Part shown: positions 12,088 to 24,640 of the stretch, piece by piece
Numbering within the stretch: the first letter of the stretch is position 1
Layout of the letters: every line of letters starts with the position of its first letter
Assembly (NCBI GenBank): GCA_029204225.1
Contig: CM055109.1
Span: 1,314,673 to 1,378,672 of the forward strand
DNA: 64,000 nt
Source of the DNA: Diphasiastrum complanatum
Taxonomy: Eukaryota > Streptophyta > Lycopodiopsida > Lycopodiales > Lycopodiaceae
Direction: 5' to 3'
Position numbers and translations under genes: made by a program
The notes under the pieces: model-generated
Seen by the model: only the letters and a program-made list of their open reading frames with translations
What the model was told of the DNA's origin: nothing
Database searches by the model: none

Positions 12088-14538
12088 ATTGTCAGGCTGT
12101 ATATGTTGTGTATAACCTATTAGCTACATAACTATGTATACACCAAAAAAAAAATTACAATCATTTACGAATATTTTTTAAGTCTAGCTTTTAATCCGTG
12201 CATGACATCTATGTTCTCGTAATGGAAAAATTAAACCTAGGATGATCCTGCGAAGTAGGGACATCTTCAACTTGAGAAACATAGACAACAAGAAATACAA
12301 TGGGAACAAGAAAATGCACAATAACATGTGGTTAGCTATCGTTGGCTAAGTCTAGGGCATTGTGTGCGTCATAGTATCAATAAGGAACATGCTTGTCCAG
12401 ATAAGATATAGTATCTAGATAAGATATTAGTTTTCATTCATAGTTGGCCTTTTTGCTATATAATAATGATTATTGTAAAACAATCTTGCAAGTAAATTTG
12501 GCCTAACTTTATGTTTGCAAGTACTAAATGATAGGAGCACTAAACTTTTGACTCTTGAGGATGCTAAGGATAAATCTAGAACACCAAGAGTTTTAAGAAA
12601 AAATTTATGTGTTTTCAAATGTTTACATGCAAGTACTTCAAACTCTAATTTCAAAGCTCAAAACTCATTTGGAGATTGCAAATAAAATGTTCAATCTAAA
12701 TAAGCTCATTAAACCTTAGCTTTGATCGTTAAAGTAACTAGAACCAAGATCAACCGGAAAAGTAAATGATCTCTCAAAGTAACAAATGGATAACATTGGG
12801 AGAACATTCTAAATGCATTAGAGTTTTAAACAAAATTTTGACGAGCATTCCAGTTTTAACTTGTGTTGTTTTAAAGAGTGCAACAGTTTGGGCGAGATTA
12901 TCAGGAATTGAAATTTTGTGGCTACATGTATTAGAACGTATGTCGATAGATTGAAAAGTAAATGTTTTACCAACTGCATTTTCAAAAGCATATCTAGCAC
13001 AATTTTGTTTGTTTTACATATGTATGGTGTATTTGTTATAGACAAATGTGATACATAGCAATGACTATTTAACCAATCTAAATCGATGTTGTTGTGTTGT
13101 GTTTCACATATTCTATTAAGCACAAAATAAAATCTGTATTTTCTTGACGCACGTACGGGTCAACTTGGAACTTGTCACTACATGTAATGACATCATGATA
13201 AATTTTATAGCAAAATGAATCCCAATCAAAAATAAAAGTGATGGAGAGTTTTATAGGAAAATGAATCCCAATATTAAAGCCAAGATTTGAATGTAGCAAA
13301 CGTTCAATTTTATTGTCACATATTAATTCGGCAATTGTAAGCGGTTGATGATTCAATGTACCTTTTCGAAGCTGCATCCAAATGGAACTAATAACTTGGA
13401 AATTAAAATTTTAATGGCTTTAAAAAAAAAGTTTGTTGTGTGCTGTGCAAATTGATGACTATACTGTTGAAATTGCCATTTAGCAATATATTAGTATGTG
13501 TATTTGTTGTTTTCATTTGTTTGTCGTGCATGTCCATATTTGAATCACCTTTCTAGCTTTGGCGTTGTAGAGGTAATATATTCTATGATGACGGAAGTAT
13601 GAAAGCTCAAGTATTTTTTTTATGTGAGTTTTAGTCAGTAAATGTGTCATCTATTTAATTATTTTTATTACAAACTTCTTTTAATCATTTATTCATTTAT
13701 TACAAACCTTTTTTAATCATTTATTCATTTTTTTGACTACAATACTCTTCAAAATTTCAAAATTTTAGATGATCTTGTCTTTAAGTTGCATGATTATGGG
13801 CCATGTACTTTTTAGCTTTGATGCATGACTCAGCAGCAGCAGCATGAGTGCTAAGCTATTGTGATTATTTGCTAAAAGATATGACTAAGTTTAAGAATAT
13901 CTAAATGGAAAATTTATTATTTTTGAATATGCAGTTTCTTTTTTCAAAGATTTCAATGCCATGTTAAAGTAAAACGTTCTCCTCATATATCAATCACCTT
14001 GTTAACTTTGCGTTGTTATTGACAATATTTATATTATATTGACGACTCTTTTTAAAAAGGCTTTTAGCCAACCTCAACACAAAATCTATTCGAATTTTTT
14101 TGTTGTTGTAATAATACATCTACAATATTATATGGAGTTTCAAATTGAGCCAATCTTGGAATCATTGTGCTCCCAAATATCTGTATTTCATGCACGAAGG
14201 TGGATTAGAGCCGAGGTCTCCATAGCCACACATAACACTTGCTATACAATAAATTAATCAAGCAATAAAGCAATAAAATAAAATTTATCAGCTCTAAAAC
14301 CATTGAATTTATAGAAGTCAACAAGGTGAATTGATAATACTAGAAAGTTTGCCATGCGCTTTGAAATTTTTTTTTTGGAATTTGCAGACTGGCCATTTTA
14401 TAGCATGTTGGAGATGCAAGTGTCACATGGTTCTTTGGCTATCGTTCGGCGTGGCACGACCTGGTAGGTGTCAATGAGTCTATGAATTGATCTTCCATAA
14501 AAACAACATCTCTGCTAATGAATTTTTTTTTTTATTAG
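12088..14538. other. AT-rich intergenic DNA, nothing recognised
   Basis: Several short open frames on both strands show no family resemblance and no splice-consistent structure. No repeat, RNA gene or mobile-element end that I can support. Confidence 0.4.
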
Positions 14539-14838
14539 TTAGATCATATACTTTATATGCTTTATTTTATATCCGACAAAGATATACTTAGTAGGAACTG
14601 AGTCTAGTTTCTTTCTGGTCTCTTTCAGTATTTGCGCGAAGGCAATGCACCTGAAAAATCTGAGATGCTTTAGAGAAGGTTTGGATCCTGTCCAAACTTC
14701 ATGAGGAGTCTTGTCTGAGAGTCCTTTGGTCATGCACCTATTTTGAATGTGATTAGCAACAAAACCTGCTTCAGCCCATAATGTAATCAGCAGCCCAGAA
14801 ACTACTCCTCGGTGTGAGTATGTTTCTATCAAATTCAA
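14539..14838 (-). pseudogene. Ty1/copia integrase C-terminal fragment
   Basis: The minus strand reads WAEAGFVANHIQNRC, then KTPHEVWTGSKPSLKHLRFF and DSVPTKYIFVGY. This is the conserved stretch after the integrase core in copia pol (WAEAxxTAxYxxNR, then TPxExWxGxKPxxxHLxxFG, then FVGY). The canonical FG is changed to FR and the frame ends soon after. No other pol part is adjacent. Confidence 0.75.
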
Positions 14839-15203
14839 GTCAGCGAAGTTGGCTCTGCTTGATCGTAGTTTCTAATTCACTAGATCGATTCTATTGATTT
14901 CATAGATGCACATAGATTCATTAACGATAATGCGCTTGCGAAATCGGTTTGATAGAAAGCGTGTGATAGCTATGAATGGTAGCTATGTTCTATTGTAGCT
15001 TTAATTTTTTTACCACACCATTTCCATACCACTTTATTCCTATATCCAGCCACTCTCTGTGAGGGGAGGATAAACAAGTAGTATTGTAATACTAGTTCTA
15101 CATATCATGGACACTCAACTTTATGATGAGAGGTATCTTCCATAACCGAATCTTACAAGTGAGCAACCTGAATCAAGCCAATGGACAAGATCACAATTAA
15201 GAT

Positions 15204-15638
15204 ATGTCATACATGATCCAAAAAATCGAGCTAATCATTATGAAGGGAGATATGATGACTTATCTATTAGATTATATCCTAGACGAGGCATATGAATGTA
15301 GAACTCCAAAATTAGATTTATCGAAATTCGATGGAAGAATGGATCCTCATAGATTCATTCAAATCTTTGAGAATGCCTATGAAGTATATGGAGATTCTTC
15401 ACATGAAAGCATGGCCCAACTCTTCTCTATGACCTTGCTAGGTGTCACTTGGGATTGGTTCTTTAACCTTGACCGAGATGAACATAATGATTGGGAAGTG
15501 TTGAAAGAAGCTTTCATTAAACAATTCAAACCAAAGGGTGATGACAAGAGCTCAATTCTCCAACCATTCGAGAACATTATGCACACACTACAAATATCAT
15601 TAATTGGGGTCACATCTAAGCAACCATTGACTGTGTAG
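15204..15638 (+). pseudogene. Ty3/gypsy gag fragment
   Basis: About 144 codons with PKLDLSKFDGRMDPHRFIQI, then AQLFSMTLLGVTWDWFFNL, then WEVLKEAFIKQFKP. This is the order of the plant gypsy gag domain (PF03732 type: FxGxxDPxxxLxxFE, LxGxAxxWxxxL, WxxLxxxFxxxF). Beyond the stop at 15636-15638 no zinc knuckle or protease follows, so it is an isolated fragment. Confidence 0.7.
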
Positions 15639-16145
15639 ATGCTCAAAGATGCAACAATGAAGTATTATCCAAATTGAAAAACCGATAACAATAACATCTA
15701 CAAGGATAGATCAACCGATTATGGATGCATTTTATGTTTCTTATAAAGATGTTGAGCTTACTCAAATAGATTGGCTACCAAACCCATTGGTTAATGAACC
15801 TGTAGAAACTATAGCCAGTTTTTCGTAAGCTTGTGCATTCGTTTTCCTCTATCTATTACAATAACATTTCTTATCAAGCGCGCAAACACACTCTGAGTTT
15901 TTCTATAACTGATTTGATACAAGCCTGACTGCGGCACTCTTTCCATCTCCTCGTACTAAATTCCAATTCCTAACGTGGATTTACAGGCGACATCTCTGAA
16001 GAGCCGATTCTAATTGTTTGTGTGTAGGGAATTAGCCGAAGTTGTCAAGCAGGTACATTCTCCTAGGTGGAAGGTGTAGCAAAGCCTATGTCAAACAAAC
16101 AATAATATTCACCGACTGAAAAAAAAAAAAAAACATTTACGTTTA

Positions 16146-16380
16146 TTGGAATGCACATACATACATATACACATACATATACACATACACATACACATAC
16201 AAATACACACCCATACATACACATACACTTACACACCCATACATATATCAGAGACACATACATATATATATACACACATACATACAGATACATATATACA
16301 AACACACATACATATACACAACACATTTGTACATACATACATACACATACATGCATACATATACACACATAAATACATGA
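16146..16380. repeat. (CATA/CACA)n low-complexity tract
   Basis: Irregular ACATAC and ACATAT repeats over about 230 bases. They create long but meaningless open frames on both strands (His-Thr and Tyr-Val-Cys runs). Confidence 0.9.
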
Positions 16381-16871
16381 GGACACACTCTAAAAGTCCA
16401 AACATAATTTTTGACACTAATCCTTAAGCACTTCCAATTAAAAGTGAGTGTTTGGCTTGATATAACAGGCACATCAGAGATTAAAGAGCTTGTAAATACT
16501 CAAGAAAGAACCGAAAGAGCTAGTGCGAGACTTTTTCCCACTTTTTCTTTATCCCCTACAAGATCTCTTTCAAATCATTCTATCACTGATGCAAATCAAT
16601 TGGATTCTTTTGAAGATATTTTTGCTTCAGAGTGAATCAAACTCCATCAATACGGAAATTCTACAGTCACAACCATCCCTCATCAATAGTGGAGGTGTTG
16701 TTGCGGGTGGATTGGGGGAAATAAGATTAGGCAACAACATTGGAGGAGGGCCCACGCCATTGGGTCTTTAGGAGGTGGTCTTCCTGGAAAAAACCTGCGC
16801 AATGTTTTTGGGGTTCTTGCTCTTAAATCTGGATCCTCTTGTAGTCTTGGTTCAGATGCAACAGGTCAAAA

Positions 16872-16873
<2 letters not shown>

Positions 16874-16948
<75 letters not shown>
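16874..16948. repeat. Compound (AT)n(GT)n microsatellite
   Basis: About 25 AT dinucleotides followed by about 12 GT dinucleotides. Confidence 0.95.
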
Positions 16949-16949
<1 letters not shown>

Positions 16950-17671
16950 ACTAAAAGAGTCACAAAACATTGATTAGTTCAAAATAGAGAGTGTGTGCAA
17001 GCATTTAAATGATCTTCACATCATCAAACTAGCATAGCAAATGAGAGAGAGAGAGTTTTGAATACACGGCTATCCCTGCTATTGTTTTGTGCTTGTCATT
17101 CAACTGACTATGTACTTGATGCTTTTCTGAATTCAATCCCATTGCCTTATTGTGTCATATATTATGTCAATATGAATGTATTTTTCTCTGATTAACTGTC
17201 CTATGCAATCTTGCCACTAGTCTTTACTCATATAGAATTGTTTGAACTATCTAATGATTCCACTAGCAATGTTTTAATAAATTTGTGTTTGTCTACATAA
17301 TCAATCGTATAGATTCTGATAATTTCAAATCAGAGTCAAGTAGAATCAAATGAATCACTGATTCGACATTTTGATTTGAATCTTATAGATGTAGTTCATA
17401 CACCGAGGGAAAAGACTCATTCTGCAGAGCTTACTGATCTGACAATTGTATCGAATCATCAGGTCTTAATATTCTGCTCATTCCATTCCCATTTGCCCCC
17501 AACCAAAAGAACATCTATTAGAGAGTGGGATAAAAACTCAAGACCTTTGGGATACAACACATACGGCATAACACTAATATTTAAATCACACGGTGAGGAG
17601 GGTGTGTAGGCCATTCAATATATGTTGTATCTTAAGGCTCTTAACTACCCTACCACTAGCCGCCATGCCCT

Positions 17672-18030
17672 ACTTGAGTGAATCTCTTCATCAAATTCAT
17701 GCCACATCTCTGAATTTCATTATCTCAAAGTCTTGGCTCATTTGTTGCTCTCCAAGGTGGATTGTCTACCAATCACTATTGTTTATCTTCTAAGTGGCTT
17801 CATCCATCAATTTTTTTCTTTTCTTTTTTAAATAGTACAATTGTCCTTATAGTCCATATGAACATTAGAGTTTTTATAATTATGAAGGTTTTGGGAAATG
17901 GGATTAGAATTCATGACATTTGAGATACAACACATATTGACTCATTCCATATATGTTGTAACATGATGTATGTTAATGCTCACGATTTAGAACTCCAAAA
18001 TATCATTTATGATAGATACTTTAGATGCTA
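17672..18030 (+). repeat. Dispersed repeat, copy 1
   Basis: From ACTTGAGTGAATCTCTTCAT to TTTAGATGCTA, this stretch recurs at 23543-23960 in the same orientation with small differences and short extra segments in the second copy. Both copies lie beside copia remnants. It has no coding frame I can support and could be part of an LTR or a non-autonomous element. Confidence 0.75.
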
Positions 18031-18725
18031 GGTACAGTTGTCACAAAAAGCCATATACTTCCAAGTACAACGACTTTTCTAATTAGGTGACAAGCATTCA
18101 ATGTAGTTAATACATGGATGAAATCTATAAATAGGTCATCCAAGCACAAATTGTTGGTTGCTCCGTCCATGAGACGTATTATTTGAGCCTCTCAGTTATG
18201 CCGTCAATTTTTGGTTGTAATTGCTATTTGTATTGTGCTTCAGTGTAATATAGTAGCAACAACTTTTCTATCTATGTATAACATAGATGAATGCTTGTTG
18301 TGATTGAATGCACTTTACCGTTGTTTGATCGTGCTTGTTTACTCATTCTGATCAGAACACGGACGTCTACAGCTCCTCAATTTTTGATCAGATGATGGCT
18401 GTCTTTGATGCCTGAGGATGGTATCATACTACTCTTCCATTTATTTCAGAACCATACTTCACATTGAATCTGATTTTCAGCAATACCACACACAAACCAT
18501 CTCTAATCTCTTCGATGAACTGTACTTTCGTTTTTGAGAGTATGAATTAATTTTTAAGATCTTGTTGGGCAATTAGAATACTTAAATGCTGTGATTACAT
18601 TTGGCATAAGCTGTCTATTAGACTGGTTTTGCATCTAGCAGCTGATTAGAATGGGAGAGCTGTTCCGCAATATTCCTACTCTCTTCTCTGTTCACGTTCT
18701 TCTATCTCCATTGCCTCCATCAGAT

Positions 18726-19671
18726 TGGTATCAGAACATAGCTCAGATAAATCGAGAGATTAAGTTTGTTCCATTTATATTACTGTTATCATGTCTCATC
18801 TTGGTAGCTCTTCGTCATCATCCAACAAGGCTAGAATCATTGACAAGTTCAATGGTTCTAACTTCTACATCTGGAAGAAGTCCAGATGATGTTGATAAAT
18901 AGAGATCTTTGGGATGTAGTAGAAGGTGCTGACATGAAACTAGAAGATGGTGATCGAGCAAAGGCATGGAAGATCAGAAGGCCTTAGCATGTATCACACT
19001 CAATCTGGTCGACTCCCAAATATCCCACGTTACCACATGCAAAACCTCCATGCATTAGATTTGTTATCAAATCTCTATGAGACTCATGATGTAACCACTA
19101 GATTACATCTCAAAAGGAAGTTCTTTTCTCTTAGCATGTCTGATTCTACTGCCATCACTTCTAACATCAACAGCTTCAAATCTTTATTGGATCAGTTATC
19201 AGTTGTAGGATGTTCTATTCAAGATGATGATGACATTATGACCTTGCTTTATTCTCTTCCAAAGTCGTATGAACACTTTGTGGTGATGATCTCGACACAA
19301 CCCGACCTCACTCTTCAGAAGGTGATTGGTAATCTTCTTCAAGAAGAAATACGGAGAAAGACTGCAGTCTGTCCATCAAAGACAAATCCATGACTCTATA
19401 CACCAAGAAGAAAGACTATTCCAAGGGCAAGAATCAAGTGCAGCAACAACAGTAGAAGCCTCAGACTCAAGGTGAGCACGGTGGATTGCGCAAGAAGCTT
19501 TTCTGCAGATATTGCAAGAGAGCCAGTCACGACATCAAGGAGTGTCATATCCGGATCTACAACGAGGCAAAGAAGCAACAACAACAGCAACCAGACTCCT
19601 CCAACGCGGCGAAATTCAAGGAGCAAGATACACATTTGTTAATGGCTTACAACAGCAGCAGCAAAGACTGA
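18726..19671 (+). mobile_element. Ty1/copia 5' remnant: primer-binding site and broken gag
   Basis: TGGTATCAGAAC at 18726-18737 matches the initiator-tRNA-Met primer site of plant copia elements, so the bases upstream (perhaps 18.1-18.72 kb) should be a 5' LTR, although I could not fix its left end. Gag starts at ATG 18791 (IIDKFNGSNFYIWKK), shifts frame near 18880, continues LWDVVEGADMKLEDG, then RLHLKRKFFSLSM to DLTLQKVIGNLLQEE (19090-19350). A zinc knuckle CRYCKRASHDIKEC lies at about 19501-19542. Several frameshifts and a stop at 19393 separate these parts. No pol follows; Helitron sequence begins at about 19733. Confidence 0.75.
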
Positions 19672-19732
19672 ATTCCAAACAATCACCAGCAAGCCTCACT
19701 CACAAAGAAATATCGAGCATGCAAAAATTGCT

Positions 19733-22030
19733 CTATCTCATATAGTGGCCCACAACTCTCTGACCACCACCCTCCACAGCCTCTGCCGTAATCATATATG
19801 GCCCCTTGTACACGTACTTGTACAAATACTTCACACTACGTATATGTACACATATCTCTATGTTAATGTGACATTGAAAATGTAGTGTTAACCGTATATT
19901 GTACGATACTATCCACCTGTTATCTAATTCCATTCCATGTGACTACACCTTTGCTCCGTTGTCTCTATGCCTATACAAAAGATATCCATTCACTACCGTT
20001 GTTTCATCAATGAAATTCGTTGGGTAGTTCTGTGAGCATTTTCCATCCTTCATGCACAGTGTATTTGGAAAAGATGTTCCGCATGGGCCGTGCATCATAT
20101 AGGTCCTCACTATCTCATACAACTCTGGATCATCCTCATGGAAAAGAATCTTTGTGGATACGATACAATCATAATCTCCAATAGTGATGGGTTTGCTCTG
20201 CTCCTCCAATATAATCAATAGGCGGGCATGGGGCAATCCTCTCTTTTGAAACTCAACAACATGAAGCCTTCCTATAATGCGCCCAAATATCCCATCCTTC
20301 TTCAACAAATTAATCAAGTGATGAAGCTTCATGCTAAAAACCCTCGACACCAAATCGGGCCTATCTGTAGGTGTCTATTGAAATCTCAGCCCCCTCCTCA
20401 CTTCTAACCAATTTGGGTTCACTATCATTGTGATAAACAAATCAAGAGAACCCAACTCCCTAACAACGGCCATTGCATCTTGGTACCGCTGATGTATATG
20501 ATGCAATGAACTGATATAAGATGATGGAAGGACTACTCGATGTCCTGTGTTGCTGGCAGAATGAGCTCCAAGGGTGTCAACGATGCCACTACGAATATCT
20601 CTATGAAATCTATCTCAATTGTTATAGATGCAGTTCATGTTGTTTTGCACCAATTTTGCTACCATGTCACACACATACTCTTGCAATAGCCTTCCACCCA
20701 AATGTATAGGTGAAACATGCTCTGCCTGTATCTACAAATAGTAGCTGTAAAACTCTCGAATGGTGACAACTTTGTGTCCACCCTCTGTTTGCTCTTCAGG
20801 AACATCTGAATATATACCATCACGTCTGTCATCATCATCAGCATGTGCAACATCTCTCATACACATGTGTCGAATCCCTTGATACCACCCATCGGTATCG
20901 TAAGGAAAGAGGAAGACAAAATGCAAGGCATCATACGATGAATGACGCTCTATGATATGCTGCAAACCATTCTGAATGGAGTGAAATATGATGTCATGCA
21001 TTCCATCGTTCGGGGTATCATCTATAGGCATAAGCACTGCAATCTTATTGCTCGTAGGAGCATTGAATTGTCTATTTGCTCTTCTCTATGAACACCAAAC
21101 ACTATGTGAGATTGAATATCCTTTGTGACATTCTCCCGCATGATTCAAACAACATTCATACATTTTATGCAAATGGATTCACATCCATCATCATGTTTTG
21201 CAAAAGGGAGAGAACGTCACACCTAAGCTTGGGATTCACAGATAATCTCTAATGTAATTGCAAATCATCACCATCCATTATGTAGATCCGTGAAAATGAA
21301 GGTCTATTTAAGGGCAACAGACCACCAATGATACAATCGACCAGACAACAAATATCGAATCTACTCCCTCAAATGATTCTCTGCCTCTCACCAGTGTACA
21401 AACCCTCTCAAAATTTTCAACTTTGGACATCGGATCCAATGGGTTAGACAAAGTTGCATCCGCATCCAGATATGTCAAACAAATTTCCTCATGCATCTAG
21501 ACCTCTTGTCGAAGAACAGACATACGTGATGGACCCTATTTCGAATGTACTCAACTGGACATCCTCATGTAAATCCAACTTTCCTACTGACGTACCAACA
21601 TCTACCACAATATGTGTATCATCGGCAACTCTTTCAAATATGGTGGAATCAATGCCATCCCTACTAACCACATCATGCACCTCTTTGTCCTTCTCATTCG
21701 CTCTAATCTATTCCTCCTCTCCGATCTAGACTCTAACTCTGACCTCCTGCAAGTGGGATCTCTACGAACATGATCGAGGGTGATAATCTCTCCTAAATTA
21801 CCCCTAAAACCAACATCACCAATGGGCATATGTTTGATGCTATGCAAGTTTAAAACCAAACTTGCAGTCGAACATGCTATCTCCTCAGCAACACGGACGA
21901 CAGGTGCAGACGATAATGCCCTTCGCACAACGTTGTGTTTTTTGTTCAACCTCCTCCTCCTTGTAGACCACGTCCCACCCTTTGGAGTAATATACGAAAA
22001 ATTGTTCCGCACACACGTAGGGGTGTCCAT
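19733..22030 (-). pseudogene. Helitron replicase (HUH Rep N-terminal domain) remnant
   Basis: In minus orientation, 20353-19943 reads RLHVVEFQKRGLPHARLLI, then HGPCGTSFPNTLCMKDGKCS, then NGYLLYRHRDNG, and continues in another frame at 19933-19733 with DNRWIVSYN, FQCHINIEICVHIRSVKYLY and KYVYKGP. This is the order in plant Helitron RepHel proteins. Upstream pieces at 21037-20732 (HFVFLFPYDTDGWYQGI) and 20520-20380 (ELGSLDLFITMIVNPNW) also fit. The HUH motif, normally PHxHxL, is PHARLL, so the second metal-binding His is lost. The Tyr-containing KYLYKYVYKG is kept. The helicase part is absent. The 21041-22030 stretch is assigned by position only. Replication function is lost. Confidence 0.8.
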
Positions 22031-22701
22031 GCTCTATTCTACATAAAATGTTTACTTCTTTAGAAACAAATACCCGTGGAATTGAAACACAAATTATTAG
22101 ATTTGTTGTGAATTTTTTTGAGGATAACAAAACAATTGCTGATTGTAACTGAAAAACAACAAAACATATAATTAAAGGAAGTTGAACATAGTATAGATTT
22201 GAGACCTATAGGTGCATTTGGAGTCAAAGGATTACAAAAAAAAAGCAATACAGAGTGTCAATTCGAATTTTCGAACCGTATGGCTGTATTCTATTTTGGA
22301 ATGTCACCACATATTCCCTCCCAATTTCCACTCCCAAAATTTTAAATTCCCACCTTGTACACTCATATTACCATAAATCTAAAGCATTCTTGACTTTTTC
22401 AGTCTATAAAACAATCTGATAGTCTAGACTTTTGCTTAGGATCTCAAAACACATAGATTAGGAAGCAATTTTAAACTAACAAAATTGTTTAATATCTTCT
22501 CTTAAAATCAATAGAGAGATTTTTGTTGGAAATTAGAAATTTTGCATCACTCATATATATTCATCTTTCCTTGCAAATTTGTAAAACAATGTTGTTGACT
22601 ATTCAATAATAAGTCAATTACTAACAAATTAAGAAAAATTCAAAACCTATCAAGTACTCCTAGGTATAAAAAATATTTCTAATTTCTTTGAAGGTGAATA
22701 T

Positions 22702-22800
22702 ATTCCATATTCCACATGCGATCTAGATTTCATAGTTGAAATTAAAATGGATCGCATGTGGAATATATTCCATATTCCACATGTGATCCATTTTAATTTC
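22702..22800. repeat. Near-perfect hairpin (inverted repeat)
   Basis: A 29-base arm at 22738-22766 pairs with 22772-22800 with one mismatch and a five-base loop; the arms include AAAATGGATCGCATGTGGAA. A third, shorter copy of the arm (ATATTCCACATGCGATC) lies just upstream at about 22708-22724, so two alternative hairpins can form. It resembles a small foldback or MITE core but no terminal duplication was seen. Confidence 0.75.
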
Positions 22801-22862
22801 AATTTTCATCATCTCCAAGTTTGAGATGCATGGTATTGTCATGAAGGAACAATCTCAATAAC

Positions 22863-22960
22863 ATGAGAGATTTTTGTGAATCTACATGCACTTACACCCC
22901 CCAACATAATGGGTGGCCGAGAGGAAAAATAGATCTTTATGTGAATGTGCTGAATCTATT
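22863..22960 (+). pseudogene. Ty1/copia integrase scrap
   Basis: The plus strand reads RDFCESTCTYTPQHNG followed by WPRGKI, matching the copia integrase segment FCxxxGIxxxxTxPYTPQQNGVAERKN with a deletion and several substitutions. Homology is lost after about 30 codons. Confidence 0.5.
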
Positions 22961-23436
22961 AGACTTGATGCCTCTCTACCCATTTCTTGCAGTGCCCATG
23001 AATAACCGAGCATTTAAAATGCACATAAACGTTGTCTTCAAAGTAAAAGTAAAGTCATTATCTCAATCACAGAGGATAGAGCGGGGAGAACCATTAGCTG
23101 GAAAATCTCTGACAAAACTAAGCGGGAACACTGCTCCACTATAGTGCTCCGAATTGGTATAAGATGTGCGTACTCGCTTATAACCATAACGTTGACTCTT
23201 GCGGTTGCGTTCAATTTACTTCGACTTTGTAATGGACCGTATGCAGGACTTTGCGGTTGCCCGCAGTGCCTTCATTGAAACCATTTGCAGGACTTTGTTG
23301 ATGTGGATGGTTGCTTTATTGTTAATAAAAGCAAGAGACTCCTTGCACTAAAGACAAGGGTATCTCTACAATCTAAGTTACTACTATTCATCAAACTCAA
23401 GCTCTTTCAACTACTACTTCAAGTAGTAAGAATATC

Positions 23437-23515
23437 TTGTGGCATTATAAGCTAGGTCACTTAAGTTTCAAGAGCATTTTACATATGTCAAGTAAAAAAA
23501 TGGTTCATGATCTAA
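23437..23515 (+). pseudogene. Ty1/copia GAG-pre-integrase scrap
   Basis: The plus strand reads NILWHYKLGHLSFKSILHM, matching the LWHxRLGHxSxxxLxxL motif of the domain that precedes copia integrase. It lies 0.5 kb downstream of an integrase scrap in the same orientation, which is the reverse of their normal order. Confidence 0.6.
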
Positions 23516-23542
23516 AGTACGACATGCTAAGATAAGAATTCC

Positions 23543-23960
23543 ACTTGAGTGAATCTCTTCATCGAATTCATGCCACATCTCTAAATTTCATTATCTCAAA
23601 GTCTTGGCTCATTTGTTGCTCTCCAAGATGGATTGTCTACCAATCGCTATTGTTTGCAAAGCTTGACCCGTCGACTTTTCCTTTTCTTTTTTAAATAGTA
23701 CAATTGTCCTTATAGTCCATATGAACATTGGAATTTGTATAATTATGAAGGTTTTGGGAAATGGGATTAGAATTCATGACATTTGAGATACAACACATAC
23801 TTCATAAACACCTACCTAGAAACCACATGGTGATGAGACTATGTGAGTCATTCCATATATGCTATGTGAGTCATTCTATATATGCTTCAACATGATGTAT
23901 GTTAATGCTCACGATTTAGAGCTCCAAAATATCATTTACTATAGGTACTTTAGATGCTAA
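23543..23960 (+). repeat. Dispersed repeat, copy 2
   Basis: Second copy of the stretch at 17672-18030. It contains a short extra duplication of TGAGTCATTC-ATATATGCT near 23850-23890. Confidence 0.75.
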
Positions 23961-24013
23961 GTTCATAAATTACCCAATGTAATTATCCTTCTTTTGATTA
24001 CTCATTTGACATG

Positions 24014-24018
<5 letters not shown>

Positions 24019-24094
<76 letters not shown>

Positions 24095-24117
24095 CTTTTG
24101 ATTACTTATTTGACATG

Positions 24118-24180
<63 letters not shown>
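24019..24180. repeat. Two (GA)n tracts with a duplicated flank
   Basis: GA dinucleotides occupy 24019-24086 and 24123-24180. The same sequence TTATCCTTCTTTTGATTACT to GACATGAAAATGA precedes each tract, so flank and microsatellite were duplicated together. Confidence 0.9.
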
Positions 24181-24185
<5 letters not shown>

Positions 24186-24480
24186 TATATACAATATGTA
24201 TTGTGATATGCAAATTGGGTGGCCCATATTCAACCCATGTTCTCTTATATAGTATCTTCCATGGCTTTAGAGCTTCTCCTGCACTAACTAATTCGCTCTT
24301 CTGTTTTGTGTTTCATGTAACAACCAACCTCCAATTCTCTCTGCGTGCCACTTCAGCCTGACTCAGAATCGATTGATTCAGTACAAGTGAAATGATCTTG
24401 GTCAGAGTGGAGTCCCACTCTATCATACCAAGGCTATCAAAATTTTGCAGTCCGTTACAATCCATTCATTTTCACTCGAT

Positions 24481-24640
24481 CGCTGCAGGAGCTCCAATTC
24501 CTGTCAAAGGTACCCACTTCAGTTGTAGCAAGCCAAGCACAGAGCTTGTATCTATTCTCATCCAATCACTGCAGGAGATCCAATTCCCGTCAATGCTACC
24601 CACTTCAGTTGTAGCAAGCCAAGCTCAGAGCTTGTATAGA
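24481..24640 (+). repeat. 86-bp tandem duplication in the AAE14 leader
   Basis: The segment beginning CGCTGCAGGAGCTCCAATTC recurs 86 bases later (CACTGCAGGAGATCCAATTC), both running to AGAGCTTGTAT. It lies 150-310 bases before the AAE14 start codon and so probably in its 5' leader or promoter. Confidence 0.75.

Larger units (their letters stand above)
15639..17671. other. Intergenic with microsatellites and a broken Gly-rich frame
   Basis: Apart from the two microsatellites listed separately, a plus-strand stretch at 16640-16862 reads GNNIGGGPTPLG and, one frame over, GGGLPGKNLRNVFG. It looks like one Gly-rich coding segment with a frameshift near 16770. I cannot assign it. The rest shows nothing I can support. 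Confidence 0.35.

Noticed and set aside
16063-16472. Long overlapping open frames on both strands
   Set aside because: They are produced by the CATA/CACA low-complexity tract and have no complex sequence.
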